From contig OZ018326.1 of the NCBI GenBank assembly GCA_963969495.1, forward strand, positions 182,381,653 through 182,445,652: 64,000 bases of DNA. The letters run 5' to 3'. The DNA is from Ceratothoa steindachneri. Its lineage: Eukaryota > Arthropoda > Malacostraca > Isopoda > Cymothoidae. Of the stretch, positions 1-11,650 are shown piece by piece. Position numbers and translations under genes: made by a program. A model generated the notes under the pieces. It was not told the DNA's origin, did not search any database, and was given only the letters and a program-made list of their open reading frames with translations. Numbering within the stretch: the stretch's first letter is position 1; each line of letters opens with the position of its first letter.

Positions 1-558
1 TTTCAATTTGTATTCTTCTTTCTTCTGTTTCTCTATCCATCTGAATTCTTCTTTCTTCGGCTTCTGTTTCCATCTGTATTCTTCTTTCTTTTGTTTTTAT
101 TTCCATCTGTATTCTTCTTTCGTCTGCTTTTCTTTTCATCTGATTTTTCTTTCTTTTACTTTTCTTTTTAACTGTATTATTCTTTCTTTTGCTATTCTTT
201 CCATCGGTATTCTTTTTTCTTCTGCTTCTATTTTCATCTGTATTCTTATTTCTTCTGCTTCTATTTTCATCTGTATTCTTCTTTCTTCAGATTCACTTTC
301 CATCTGTTTTCTTCTTTCTTTTGCTTCTCTTTCTATCTCTATTATTTTCTCTTTTGCTTTTCTTTCCATCTTTATTCTCCTGTCTTTTGTTTCTCTTTCC
401 ATCCGTATTCTTCTTTCTTCTGCTTCTCTTTTTGCTTGCGCCTGTTCTCTCTTTTCCTCTCTTTCTACCTTTTTTTCTTCCTGGACGTAGGGAATTAGTT
501 ATTTGCCTGCTATTCCAAGAATTTGGCCTTGATTGTGGAATCTTTCGACAGACGACAT
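1..558 (-). pseudogene. gypsy-type gag N-terminus (partial, runs off window)
   Basis: Minus-strand start at 558 gives a protein beginning MSSVERF, followed by a QGQILG..GK stretch and a YVQEE motif. The same layout (MSSFEVFKAQGE...KEL..YIQEE) opens the gag frames at 7332 and 40921, so this is the same gag family. One in-frame TAA lies in the GK*LIPYVQEE stretch, so the copy is broken. Downstream, residues are almost entirely E, K, R, I and M in an 11-residue periodicity (EAEERRIQMKI), which predicts a long charged coiled coil. In gypsy-type elements gag forms the particle and binds RNA; the coiled coil would serve assembly. The frame continues past the left edge, so capsid and zinc knuckle are not visible. 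The T/C-rich plus-strand frames over it are shadows. Confidence 0.7.
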
Positions 559-569
559 TTTGCCTCTGT

Positions 570-753
570 CCCTCAAATCTCTTCTGCTTCTCTTTTCATC
601 TGTATTCTTCTTTCTTCTGCTTCTATTTTCACTTGTTCCTGCTCTTTTTTCCCCTTATTTCTATCCTTTCTTCCTTCTGAATGTAGGCAATTAGTTCTTT
701 GCCTGCTATCCAAGAATTTGGCCTTGATGGTGAGACTTTTCGACACAGGACAT
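570..753 (-). pseudogene. duplicated gag start (tandem copy)
   Basis: A second, more decayed gag start lies directly upstream on the minus strand. From 753 the bases align with the start at 558: ATGTC, then GAAAG, then a CAAGGCCAAATTCTTGG block shared by both. It reaches the KELIAYIQKEER motif only after a one-base shift. The unit is about 195 bp, so the N-terminal gag segment has been tandemly duplicated. Only the inner copy (558) leads into the long coiled coil. Confidence 0.6.
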
Positions 754-975
754 TTTGCCTATCTCCGTCAAAATCTCACCGATGTTTGCTAATGGTACTT
801 ATGCAACCACGAAACAAGTAGCGCTCTGCCTAATCCAACCTCACCACCCACACTTTCTGTTAAATGGAATACCACTAACAAAAATAAACTAATTAACACC
901 ATTAAAGGGTTAACAACAATTAATTAACACAAATTTATAGACCGACTTCATCATCTTATTATGTTTAATTTCCTC

Positions 976-996
976 GAACGTTTAGGCACCAATTTG
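976..996 (-). other. possible primer-binding-site-like motif
   Basis: Read on the minus strand this gives ATTGGTGCCTAAACG, about 225 bases upstream of the outer gag start at 753. Position and a TGGTGCC core fit an LTR-element primer binding site, but no flanking LTR end was demonstrated, so this is tentative. Confidence 0.2.
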
Positions 997-1010
997 CTAC
1001 TAATGAAGGA

Positions 1011-1145
1011 GATGCAACACAATCAACTATTATTGAGTTCTACTAAATACCCTAAAACCTTTCACTAATTATATATTAAAAACCATGATGATGCACCGCA
1101 ATCAACTATTATTGAGTTCTTCTAAATAAGCCTAAAACTTTACAC
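1011..1145. repeat. 79-bp tandem duplication
   Basis: A block starting GATGCAACACAATCAACTAT at 1011 recurs at 1090 as GATGCACCGCAATCAACTAT, with the following ATTGAGTTCT and CTAAAAC segments also conserved. There are two units at about 79-bp spacing. They may be part of the LTR or leader of the minus-strand element whose gag lies at 1-753. Confidence 0.6.
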
Positions 1146-4100
1146 CTATTTTAATGCCGTGGTATACGGCCGAGTACGTAAGTAACTTTGTTCCGTACAT
1201 GAATAACTCCGTTTCACTTTTCTCTAAGAGTGCTTTAATTTAATTTTTGGTTTCTTTAACTGGGGAGGATTGGTAATATTATATATCTATTGCCATTTGT
1301 AGCAAAAGTATACTTTTACTTGCATATAAATAATGAAACATTAAAACTTTATATATACTAATGCTATATACTAATGCTATAAAAGGATCTAATAAAAAAT
1401 ACTACTACCAATGAGTAATACTCGATGGTTGAATCAAAATTCACTCTCGCACGGAATGGTAACTAAAGAAAATAAATAAGTTTTGGATTCTTTTTACCTT
1501 TAACTAAGAGGGAGTCTGGAGTTGGATGACCTTGAACGAGAACCTCTTCGATGCGATGATTAGAGACGAGTTGTACGGGAATTTTTTCGCTGGCATGCGA
1601 CTGGCTCGGAAAATATCTGATCGTCTCTCTGAGGCTATTCGGGAAGAACAGCTTATGCTTATCCCGAGTTAGGTGGGGGGGGGGGGGGCGTGGCAATGCC
1701 TCTTGACTTGAAGATATAAGCTAGGGGATTGTGGATGTACGGGTTATTCCAATCCCTGTATTACACTTGCGGGCTTCTCGATGAAGAGACTTGACCAAGA
1801 GGTGAATCTTTTCTCGAATGGAAATTCACGTTGGATTTCCTCAATGGTGAGGGTGATCTCTGTTTATATTCAGAAAACCTGAGATAGAGGATTTCTTTGG
1901 ACAAGAATGGTATGAGAGTGTCTCGAGTTAAACAGCTTCATTTGTTTTATTTCTAAGTTTCTCCGTTTTTTGATATTAGTATAATATCGTAGTCTCTCTG
2001 TCCGTATTCCGAAGTCTTTTTTAATACAATTTTATTGTTAGGTGAGCTTCTATTTTGTAACATATGAAGAATATTTGGATGTTAATATGCTTTTTGCGTT
2101 CCATCTCTTAGTGGCACACGTTATCTTAAATACATGTGCGTGTTGTTGAAACTTAATTACTTGATTTACAATCATTCTCTCTTGCTTCCTTATTTTTCAT
2201 CTTTATCGTGTGACTCTACCCAAATGCCATGTTGATTTCGAGCACCTAGGCGCTTTTATTTGTGTCCCTTCTTCTAGAGTTGTGTCCTTTTTTCAGGAGA
2301 ACAAAAACATGAAATGAAAGAAAGTACAGATGCCCTCTAATTACCTGACATCGTATGGCTTCCAATTGCCTATCTATTATAAGTACTTCACAATTACCAT
2401 GCCTATATGAACCTAAGCTATTAGGCGTTTTCACAGCATTCCCGTCTCGTATTCCTAAAGACAACTTCATAGCGCCATGATTGTGGCTTCCTTATATTTG
2501 GTAAAATGAGTGGAAATTATATCGTGGATATAATTGGAAATTAATGGCGTTTTACTCCATTACAATATATACACCGTCCAGGAAGAATAACGGTGTTAGT
2601 TAGGGCTGACCTTGCAAGTTAAATTGAGAAAACCGAAGATACCAGAAAAAAGGGCACTTTGGATCTTCATAAAATCTTTTACAATGGGGCAGCCTTAACC
2701 AAAGTAGCATTCAATGGATAGGGAATCCAATAATAATAAATGCTCTAGAAAGAAAACAATTCCCAAAGCGTAAATAATTCATATTTTTCATTATTTTCCC
2801 AAATTATTGTCATTCTCTCAATCACTTGCTTATTTTTACAACTAACTAAATAATTTTTATTTCCATTTCAGGTATATGAAGAAATTTTAAACAAATTTAT
2901 AAAAAGAAACGGATGAGTGGAATATAGTAATTTTGAGTTGATAAATATAAAAATAGTGTAAAAAGTCTTCAGGAAATAATTACAATCTTATCTTTTCTAA
3001 TATATTTCTTATAAATCGAGTTTAATTGACGAAAAATAGGGATATGTATTGGGGCACTAAAGTCAGAGAAGTTGTGACATTTGGCAACCATATAAAAGAG
3101 ATAAATAAAATAATAAGTATTTCATGTAAGTAAGATGAGATATCTGATTAAAATAGAAACAATTTTAATATAACAATGCAAAGGATTTTTTTTGCTTTTG
3201 TAATAGGTATATATCTGGTATTAAATCAAAATTATATACTGTAAATTAATATCCTAAAACATCTATTTTTTTATTTTTAAACGCTCCAAAATTTAGGCCC
3301 ATTCTATCGAAAGAACATATTAAATCAAATTTATTCAATCTTTAAATTGCTTACGATTAACGATCCAACAAGTGAGAGATTGAAAAATTTATATTTAATC
3401 TATTGAGGTGTTCTATATAAATTCTGTTTATTTTAAGCCCCCCAAACGTGAGTCATTCTTTAGTCTTGATTCCTTGTATTATTATATAGCAATTATAAGA
3501 CTTGATAGTTATGTAAGAATTGATGAAATATTTTACTGTAAGTTGAGAGAACCAATTTTATGTTATGAGAAACGATTAAATATATAAATTTATTATAAGT
3601 GGTTCTTAAAAGAAGACTGCATTCATGTATTCGAGCTGTTGATGTAGAGAGGAAGAGGGAGTGTGTTTACGGATGAATTATTACATCAAGAAAAGACATC
3701 TGAAGACCATTACATACGTTTCCACCGAAAAAAAAAATTGAATCCAGCTACAAGATTCCTTTAACCTTTGAGGAAACCTACGATCACCCTTTACACAGCC
3801 TAGTAAACAAGAAGAGATCTTTCTATTTTTGCAGTCATAGCCTTGTAAATACCACGCATTCACTGATCAAGCGACCAGGCAGCTGCCCAGTAGAATTTAG
3901 AAAGCCATTTGGCTGCTACAAGAGTGCTACCAAAACTCGGTGACAAATCACTTTTGACAATCACATCCGACTCAAAGAGGCTTACCTCAGGATATTTACA
4001 ACCTATAGAATCTCCAAACAATCCAGAAGACACTTGCGTTATCTTCGCCTTACCCGCTTGCTGGTTTTACCTCCTTTACCATATATAAGCTTTTCGTGAG

Positions 4101-4790
4101 GAGTAAGTATTAAGCTGTTTATTGTTTATTCATGAGAAGGTTGAAAGGTTAGGGAGCCCTCCCCCACACCCCAGTGCGTTGGGGTACAAGTGACAAGGAT
4201 GGAATGAAAATTTATGAAAGTGAAAAACAGCATTAGGTATAAATTTTGCCTGGAGGTCGGGCCAGTCAATTTTTACAAAACAATAACAATTTTAATTTTT
4301 TATAATTTAGTATGGCTAAAATAATTATTCTACACATCTTTAATATACTTTTGATTATTATAATATTTCCATAATAAAAATTTGCTTAGTTTATACTATT
4401 ATTACGAACCGATTACTTTAGTTAGAATTAAATATATTTGATCCTATTATGTTAGTTACGCTATATTTCCTATAAAAATAGCTTTTTCATTATCTTTGAA
4501 GTTTTATGGTTGTCAATTTTATTAATTCCACTTTAGTTTCTATTAAAATTATTTTGATATATTTTTAGGACTACTGATTATAACACTTGTTTATAATTTG
4601 AACTATTATTACTTTTCTTAAAAAACTCGCCTTTTTATTATCTTTGATGCTTTTTAGTTGTCACTTTTATTTTTATCACTTTTAATTTCTATTTTTATGA
4701 TTAGAATTTATATCAAATATTTTTAACTTGAACTATTATCACTTTTATTCCCTTAAAGACCCTTTTATTATCCTTTTTCGACACTTTTAT
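1146..4790. other. AT-rich noncoding stretch
   Basis: No coding segment with recognisable motifs. It holds a run of 14 G at 1675-1688 and long AT-rich stretches. A short hairpin-capable CCCCA...TGGGG motif lies near 4170-4190. The small open frames here have no family resemblance that I can defend. Confidence 0.5.
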
Positions 4791-4799
4791 TATTATATT

Positions 4800-5990
4800 G
4801 GTCACTTCTATTTGTCGATTACAGAGTTTTTTCTCCACTTTTTGTTTCCTTGTATACGGACATGTCGACAGTGTGCCCACACAAATCTGGAATGACGATT
4901 GTACCGTCCTACAACAGGTCTTTTATTTTCTTTGGAAAGAACTGACCCTCGAACGTCCACTTGAACTTCCCTTTCAGTATTCGCTTGAGCAGTGGCCGCG
5001 GGTCACCTTTAGGGTATATGCAGATTGGTGATCCGAATTCCTTGAGGGCCAAGTTCTCTCCTTCGAAGCAGAAGCCTTGTTTCAGGACTTCCATTTTCTC
5101 GGTAAAGGAGACTTCTTGGAATTTTGAAGCTTCCTATTTGTTTTCTTTTTCTTCCTCCATCGTAGATGGAACTTGTTCTTCCTCTTCTTGTCGTGAGTTT
5201 TTATTTTGCTTCTTTCCACCTTGCCTCTTCTTCTTTTTTGTGGCTTTTGTTTATGGTTGTCGCGCCTCTTCAGCAGACTCTTCTTTTTCTGATTGTACTG
5301 GTTCTGTTTCTTGATCATTGGGAAGGTCGGTTAACTCTATTTTTAGGACACTTTGCGAGGCGGGGTTAGGTGTGAACAACAGTTTTTTGTTAGTCACGTT
5401 CTTCAGCAGGAGGCGGTTTATTTCCTCCGAAAATGTACCGGGATTTGTCAGGTTTGCCAAGTGGGAATAAATAACCATGGCCTTTATCACTCTGCCCTCG
5501 ATTGGCATCACTAGCTTCGATGTCGTGATTCTACAGTTGTTCCGTGCTGAAGCTGCTTGCGCGAAGTACTTCGAACTTTGCCTCCTTTTCCTGTTTCGGC
5601 TGTTCCCACTTTGCCCGGATCGTTTATTTTTGGATATGACACTTCAAGGCCAAAGCCCTGTGGTCCTCTCCACAGTTAATGCATTTAAGCTTTTTAGCCA
5701 CACACTGCTTCCATCATTGAATGGACTTGCTGCAGCTATAGCATGTGATTTCGGTTTCTTTGCCCTGTCTGCCACCTCGATGTTCGCAAATACGAGCTTG
5801 ACGATTCCGTTGCCTTTTCCGAACTTCTCCACTTTAGTTATTTTTACCCACTTTAGATGCCTCTTCAGCCCTTCCATGATTTCTTCGCACAGAGAAGAGA
5901 AAATGTCAAAGATAGATAGATAGATAGAGAGAGACGGGTAGGACGTAAAGAACCCGCGATCGGCTTCTTTTTGAGGTAACATACGTTTGA
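4800..5990 (-). pseudogene. non-LTR retrotransposon ORF1 (nucleic-acid-binding) remnant
   Basis: Minus-strand pieces in several frames form one decayed protein. 5' to 3' they are: an RNA-binding-like stretch (EGLKRHLKWVKITKVEK...IVKLVFANIEVADRA, near 5880-5780); a cysteine-rich zinc-knuckle region (CYSC, then CINCGEDHRALALKC, near 5750-5640); a YSHLANLTNPGTFSEEIN stretch near 5470-5420; an acidic tail; and a C-terminal FGSPICIYPKGDPRPLLKR block near 5040-4980. This order is typical of LINE ORF1 proteins, which coat the element RNA. Frameshifts separate the blocks. No endonuclease or reverse transcriptase follows, so the copy is truncated. Family name is not certain. Confidence 0.5.
5912..5930. 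repeat. GATA-type short microsatellite
   Basis: Short run of GATA units followed by GA repeats, near the 5' end of the minus-strand LINE ORF1 remnant. Confidence 0.6.
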
Positions 5991-6364
5991 TAACACGCCC
6001 TATAGTGAGCCTAATTGTACAACGAGAGGTTCAGCAAGATGACGTGAAGATCTAAATTCACTCCCGGCGCTTTTATATAGATAAATAAAATTTACTTTCG
6101 GTGCCTCAGTAACATTCACTTCCAGCGAACCCGTATAAATAGTTAAGCGTTGGCCTGGGAAAGATCAGTATTTTGCCAAAGGGGAGGCGACACGGAAGAT
6201 TTCTCTCTCTCTCGGCCTCCCTTACCCCAACAGTCCGAAGACAAGAAAATTAAATAAGAAAAAACAATAACTAGGAACGAGGATACTCCTACACTGCTGT
6301 ATTCGACTCAGCTTCTCCGAAGTAAAATACTCCCTCGATCCCTCCTTTCGAGGCTAGCAGTGGT
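5991..6364. other. noncoding stretch left of E1
   Basis: Nothing coding seen. It contains a TTTTATATAG and a CCGTATAAATAG motif that could be old promoter elements of a degraded LTR, but no partner copy was found in the window. Confidence 0.3.
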
Positions 6365-6913
6365 TGTTAAAGACAAGTTGTATTCTCCTTCATAAATTTA
6401 AGCAGGCTGAGTACTAATCGGCCAAATGCAAACCCAACCGTGCCGTTGAAAAGCAATCGAGCTCGACGCTCGTAAACCCACTACCCCTCCTTAAGCCCTT
6501 CTCCCGGATACAAAATCCTCGGGGAGCAGATCCACTCGGAATGGTAGTTTCTCTTTTGTCGGTCGTGTACGTTTGTTTGTACGTGCTTACCGCTCCCCCC
6601 TGGAGCTGACGTGTGTAAATCATTTGCTCATTTAGTTTTTTGGGGGTATTCTATGTTGCATGTAATATTTTACTTTTAGTTGTAGACTAGTGAAGATTAT
6701 TTTGTTTAATCCAGTTTGATATCCAGAACTTCCTACTTAGTTGATTTAATTCGGCAAGGAAAAACAGTCACTCTTAGTCAATTAAGTGCAACCCAAGTTT
6801 AAAGTGCATTATTCCGGACAAGGCTAATCGCAGATTGTCCTTCGGTCTTGCCACATTCCCTTTTGAATCAAAGGAAGCAAGCGGAGTTAAGTAAATCTAA
6901 CCTGACCTACGAC

Positions 6914-6914
<1 letters not shown>
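6365..6914 (+). repeat. E1 5' LTR
   Basis: Aligns along its length with 13860-14378. Shared blocks include TTGTATTCTCCTTCATAA at the start, AGCAATCGA.CTCGACGCTCG, GGAATGGTAGTTTCTCTTTT, TTGATATCCAGAAC and AAATCTAACCTGACCTA at the end. It starts TGTTA and ends CTACGACA, giving the TG...CA ends expected of an LTR. The exact 5' border is uncertain by a few bases. Confidence 0.8.

Positions 6915-6916
<2 letters not shown>

Positions 6917-6962
<46 letters not shown>
6917..6962. repeat. (TA)n microsatellite just inside 5' LTR
   Basis: Pure AT dinucleotide tract directly after the LTR end CTACGACA. E2 has a (TA)n tract at exactly the same place (40549-40565). Confidence 0.9.
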
Positions 6963-6965
<3 letters not shown>

Positions 6966-6985
6966 AAGATTCAGTAGGAATTGCA

Positions 6986-7006
6986 TTTTTTTGGTATTTG
7001 GCGCAC
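6986..7006 (+). other. candidate primer binding site of E1
   Basis: TTTTTTGGTATTTGGCGC lies a short distance after the (TA)n tract. E2 has TTTGGTATCAGGTGTG at the equivalent place. The shared TTTGGTAT..GG core suggests the tRNA primer site, displaced from the LTR by the microsatellite. Primer tRNA not identified. Confidence 0.3.
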
Positions 7007-7331
7007 TTTAGAGGGAGACGCCGAGAACTTTTTTGAATTACAGTAAGGGGATTTTACTAAATTCTCGACTACAGAAATTATTCCTGAGTAAGCGAACATG
7101 ATAAAATTTGAATCGTGCGAATTATTTAGTTTTGATTTTTTATGGTCTCTTTTTTTTCTCCCATTGTGATTTTATTTTTGGCTTAAGCAAAATTCATTTG
7201 CACTCCTGCTAGTGCTTAGGAGTAAAATTAATCGAGTGAATTACGATTAAATCGGGTTCAACAACCCCGCTAAGTTCTTTCATTGTTTTGCTTTTTAAAA
7301 TTTTGCGTAAAAGTTTCGTGAACACGACAGC

Positions 7332-7745
7332 ATGTCGTCTTTTGAAGTTTTTAAAGCACAAGGTGAGTCTCTTGGATTAAAAGGGAAGGAGCTAATGGCA
7401 TACATCCAAGAGGAAAAGATAGCAGTAAGGGCGAAAAGAAGAGAAAGAGAAGAGAAAGAACGTGAAAAAAGAAGGAAAAGAGAAGAAAGAATGTGGAGAA
7501 AAAGGGAGACAGAAGAGAAATAACGTGAAGAAAAAAAGAGAAGATAAAGACGTAAAGAGAGAGCGAAAGAAAGAGAAGAAAGAGACAAAATTCGTTTCGT
7601 GAACTTGAAATTACCAGGGCCAAAAATGAAACGTCTTCAATTACTTCTAGGACCGAAGTGCAACAAACTGCGTCGATAAAGTTGCCTGTTTTCAAGGAAA
7701 ATCTTTGAGGTGAATCATTGAAGCAGACCGGGTAGCCAAGTTGAT
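7332..7745 (+). pseudogene. E1 gag N-terminal half
   Basis: ATG at 7332 opens MSSFEVFKAQGESLGLKG, then KELMAYIQEE and a highly charged K/R/E coiled coil, open for 63 codons. A stop at 7521-7523 and a frameshift near 7590 follow. Downstream the other frame reads RELEITRAKN...SIKLPVFKEN, the usual start of a gag capsid-type region. The start is chosen because the same MxxFExFKAQGE opening is seen at 40921. The capsid is then cut by the LINE insertion; gag resumes after 11040. Confidence 0.75.
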
Positions 7746-7874
7746 GCCTTTACTTAGTACGCATAAAACCTTAACTATACAACCAGAATTCCAACTCTAC
7801 TACCCCCCCACTCCTATCTCCACCAACCTAGACTGCCAACAACATACAAACAACCATCGAAAATAATATAAATA

Positions 7875-8420
7875 TACTCCAACTAAACATAGACAGCATA
7901 AATTCAAAGATACATGAACTAACTGACCTCATCAATAAACGCACCATACATATAGTAACGATACAAGAGTCAAAACTCAAAGGATACAGCATCACCCTCT
8001 TATTTGAGACAACTTCACTGCTATAACAAACGACAGAAAAGATTCAGATAGAGGGGGCCTAATCACGTACATTCATAAAAACATTAGCTACATCGACACT
8101 ACAAAAAACACAAAATCACTACTCCCACAACAAGACAAAACAATAGAGCTACAATCCTTCAAAATCAGTACAGTATACAACAAGCACATAAACCTCATCA
8201 ACATATACATCTCCACAATAGACACAAGCACAGTACCTAGCGGCTACCTTCCACCACTACACCAAATCACACAAATACCTAATCTTATCATTGGGGTAAC
8301 TTCAATGGTGGGAGCACCGCGTGGTACGAGAACAACAATACAAACACCAGAGGCACACACATCGAACACGAACTACAGCACCTATCCATACTAAATGAAC
8401 TAACAGCACACACACATATG
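7875..8420 (+). pseudogene. LINE endonuclease domain, broken
   Basis: One frame reads ILQLNIDSINSKIHELTDLI then VTIQESKL, the opening of an apurinic/apyrimidinic-type endonuclease (N then QE catalytic motifs). A different frame continues with DRGGLITYIHKNISY, and a further piece gives GDFNGGSTAWYE-like residues near 8298-8330. At least two frameshifts are needed. The enzyme nicks target DNA for target-primed reverse transcription. Confidence 0.6.
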
Positions 8421-9152
8421 CCCCACCAAGCCAAGCGCAATATATCCTCAACAGACATAACATACTGTTCTCCAGCACTTACAATCGACACTCTCTGGAG
8501 TACAGCCCCAAAACTACCATCAGACCACTTACCCATCATCATCGCAACTAAAACAACACACAAGCTAAAACAAAGTAGGAAAACTTTCATAAACTACAAA
8601 AATGCAAATTGGTCAGCTTACACAGAAGACACAGAAACCCTCTTTGCCTCACTAGACACTAAAAACATAACAGAAACAACCTACAGAATTATCACTACAC
8701 AATTCAACTCCAAAATAACAAAAACAGGCAAGAAACACATTCCACTAGGCAACCGCAAAGTTAATAACCCTATTTTCACACTAGAGATAAAGAGCCTTAT
8801 AGAAACCCGAGACAATGCAAAACACACATCTTCCTTTCTCCATACAGAAAAAACTGTTTGCACTGTTCAGTCACTCAATGAACATATAAGAACAAAAATA
8901 AAGCAACAGCAGACACAAAACTGGACAAACTTCGCTAACAATCTCAACCATAAAGACATCAGCAAGAAAGTTTTCCAAGTACTCAGAAGCATAACTAAAT
9001 CAAACTCACAAACTCCAACATCACACGCAGTGATAACTCGTGACAACACAATCCCTTTACACAAACAACAAGCCAACATACTGATCAACCACTACGCCAA
9101 CATAAGCCCCCCTTCCACACACGCCAGAAGACAGAAAAATCATAACACGTAA
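8418..9152 (+). pseudogene. LINE endonuclease end and linker
   Basis: A 244-codon open stretch. It begins with endonuclease C-terminal motifs: SSTDITYCSP near residue 11 and SDHLPIIIAT near residue 35, the SDH catalytic histidine block. It then runs through a lysine/threonine/asparagine-rich linker (KHIPLGNRKVNNPIFTLE) that precedes the reverse transcriptase. It ends at a TAA at 9150, after which the RT domain resumes in another frame. The product would be the first part of LINE ORF2. Confidence 0.7.
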
Positions 9153-9234
9153 GAAGCACTTCCCACCTAACAAAAACCACAAACTTTTCACATACAGACA
9201 AACAAACCATATCAACTGTAACCTCAAAAACTCA

Positions 9235-10316
9235 CCAGCTGATGGACCAGATGGTATCTCAAATTACCATCTTAAACATCACGGTTCACGAGGGATCCAA
9301 GCCCTCACCGACATAGAAAATTACACATATTGCAAAGTCACAGACACATGGAAACACCGCATCATTGTCGCTATCCTTAAACCTAACAAATCCTTCACAC
9401 TTTTCACCTCATACAGACCTATAACACTGCTGAGCACAGCTTTCAAAGTAATAGAACGACTCATATTAAACCTGATTACACCACATATCCCATTATCGTC
9501 CACCCAACATGGCTTTAGACCACACCACTCAACAAGCACCTTATTCACACAACTGACGCATACATGATGGAAGGCTTCAACTACAAAGCACCACACAAAA
9601 GAACACTACTCATAGCAATAGACATAAGCAATGCCTTTGATGCCACCCCCAGACATAAACTTTTAAACACAATCTACAAAACTAACATGCATAACAACAG
9701 CAAAAGATGGCTCGCCAACTATCTGTCTGGTAGAAAGGCTCATGTAGATTTCAATAGCATTCCATCACAGATACAACCCTTCAGAGATGGAGTAACACAA
9801 GGCTCAGTCTTATTCACCACACTGTTCAACCTTTTTCTCCACGACATACCAACACCCACCTCTCAAGACATCAAAATCTTATCCTATGCAGACGACATCA
9901 CAATCATCTCCACCCATGCTAAACACAACACAGCTGCAACAAACGCACAACACTACCTAAACACACTACAAACATGGCTCACTACCAAGAGACTTAAAGT
10001 AGCACCAGATAAATCCACAGTCACTTTCATAACGAACTACAAACAAGAATACAACCATAATAACCTCACACCCGTCACTTTCTACCACACAGCCATCCCA
10101 TACGCAAACAAGGTGAAAATCCTTGGAGTAACCTACGACAACGGTTTGACCTTAAAGGACCACATAGCTGAGATCAAACTCAGATGCACACCAAAACTCA
10201 GAGCTCTCAAAGCCATAACGGGCCAGGACTTTGGACAGAGCAAGCTGACAACCACCACCATCCACAAGCAATTCATCCGATCCACTACCGAATACTTAGC
10301 ACCAGCTGGACACTAA
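9235..10316 (+). pseudogene. LINE reverse transcriptase, broken
   Basis: Near 9235-9560 one frame reads SPADGPDGISNYHLK, AILKPNK, SYRPITLLS and TQHGFRPHHST, reverse transcriptase motifs 1-3. After a frame change, 9564-10316 is open and carries IAIDISNAFD, VTQGSVL and the catalytic LSYADDITII (YADD intact near residue 109). Then come LKVAPDKSTVTF and KVKILGVTYD. The frame ends at AGH*, followed by the LINE C-terminus in another frame. The catalytic centre is intact but the gene cannot be translated as one piece. Confidence 0.8.
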
Positions 10317-11004
10317 ACCTCTTAGATACGCACTACAATACGCTGCATATACAACAAAACAATGCACTGAGAACCGCCACAGGTTGTACCAAAACAACTC
10401 CCATCGACCACCTACATCGAGAAACTAAAACACTTAAGGTGAGAGATCACTTGGATCTAAAAGGTGCACAATTCTATGATAGGGTGAGAAGAGACACCTC
10501 ACATCCAATACATCACACATTGCACACATAACTAACCCACCAAAACATCAGAAACACCTTATCCACATACTACAGGAGCGTTCTGAACACCATACCAACA
10601 GCGCCAAGCGGCACAAGCAACTCAACACACATACATAACACCCTAGCAACACGCTCTATCAACAGACTTGGTCCAAACAGAGTTCTGGGGAGAAACCCAC
10701 CCAAAGTGTGGATGATTCAGAAGCCGAGCTAAGTAAAGAGGACCGAGTTCACCTATCCATGCTCAGATACGGACACCACAATGCCCTTCTGTCTTACAGA
10801 AAGAGGATACACCTTGAAGTATCAGACACCTGCCCACTCTGTCATATAGGAGCACACACAATTCACCACATAATGGAGGAGTGCTCGTCACTCAATACAC
10901 TAAGACACTCACACACACCGCCTCTCCGTACAGGTGATCTCTGGGATCGACCGGCTCTCTCTGTTGCCTACCTCAGGAATGCTGGTCTGTTCGCTCAGAA
11001 CTGA
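10315..11004 (+). pseudogene. LINE C-terminal region with cysteine motif
   Basis: Two pieces. The first reads NALRTATGCTKTTPIDHLHRE (near 10360-10430), the helical segment after LINE RT domains. The second (10708-11004) reads LSMLRYGHHNALLSYRKRI then CPLCHIGAHTIHHIMEEC, a CxxC...H...C motif common at the C-terminus of jockey/I-type ORF2. It stops at 11002-11004, close to the point where E1 gag resumes. Confidence 0.65.
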
Positions 11005-11039
11005 CTGGAGAGCAACCCAACAAAAACTTAGTACCCAGC

Positions 11040-11650
11040 TCAAGAACAGTTTTATCTCGCTTCCCTCAGAGGCAACCATTGATTATTCCACGTTAAAAGT
11101 CGAATTTCTTGCTACCTATAAAATGACTCCGGACTTTTACCGTGTAAAGTTCCGGCACTGTGGGATCCATTTTAATAAGAAAATTCCGTCAATAAAGGGT
11201 ATTTCCTGCAGCGTAATTTTAATTTATGGCTAGACGTATCCAAAGCTCCCTAGGTTAACTTCGTCCTCGAAAAACAACTATTGGCCTCACCTCCGTCGGA
11301 GATCAGAACCTTCGTTTAGACCGGAAGTGCCTAAAATTTAAAGAGTGCATCGAGGAAACAGATGTATATGCGGCTACTCATAATTGCTATCCAAAGGAAA
11401 GGAAGAAAACGGAACTACATCCTCCCAAAGCAAAGGCTCATAAAACCAAATTCGTTCCCCACCACAGTGATAAGTTCATCAGGATGACTGGTCCGTCTAA
11501 CCCTAAACCCTTCTCCCTAAAATACAAACGTGAGATCAAACCCTTCTCCTCTAATCCCCCTTCTTCGTAGTTCCTCACCCAGGAGAACTATCGTCTGTTG
11601 CTCCTATGGAGTAGAGGGTCATGCAAGAGCTAATTGCCCTCAGAATTCTC
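11040..11650 (+). pseudogene. E1 gag C-terminal half with zinc knuckle
   Basis: After the LINE, gag resumes with SLPSEATIDYSTLK and ATYKMTPDFYRVKFR (near 11060-11160), a capsid-type block. Broken frames follow. At 11589-11645 the knuckle reads IVCCSYGVEGHARANC. Compared with the E2 knuckle (CFTCGVENHMSWNC, a CX2CX4HX4C motif), the second cysteine is replaced by tyrosine, so metal binding should be lost. Confidence 0.65.

Larger units (their letters stand above)
7750..11030 (+). mobile_element. Non-LTR retrotransposon (LINE) inserted in E1 gag
   Basis: Coding pieces with apurinic-type endonuclease, reverse transcriptase and a C-terminal cysteine motif follow each other on the plus strand, split by frameshifts and stops. 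The insertion separates gag ...LPVFKEN (near 7705) from gag ...PSEATIDYSTLK (near 11090). The plus strand is strikingly rich in A and C compared with flanking DNA. Borders are estimates: no poly-A tail or target duplication was resolved. The element looks like a jockey/I/CR1-type LINE by domain order; clade uncertain. Confidence 0.75.

Noticed and set aside
8..680. Long plus-strand frames rich in F, L and S
   Set aside because: They are the complement of the E/K/R-rich gag coiled coil on the minus strand.
1463..1696. 77-codon minus-strand frame crossing the poly-G tract
   Set aside because: No family resemblance and depends on a homopolymer run.
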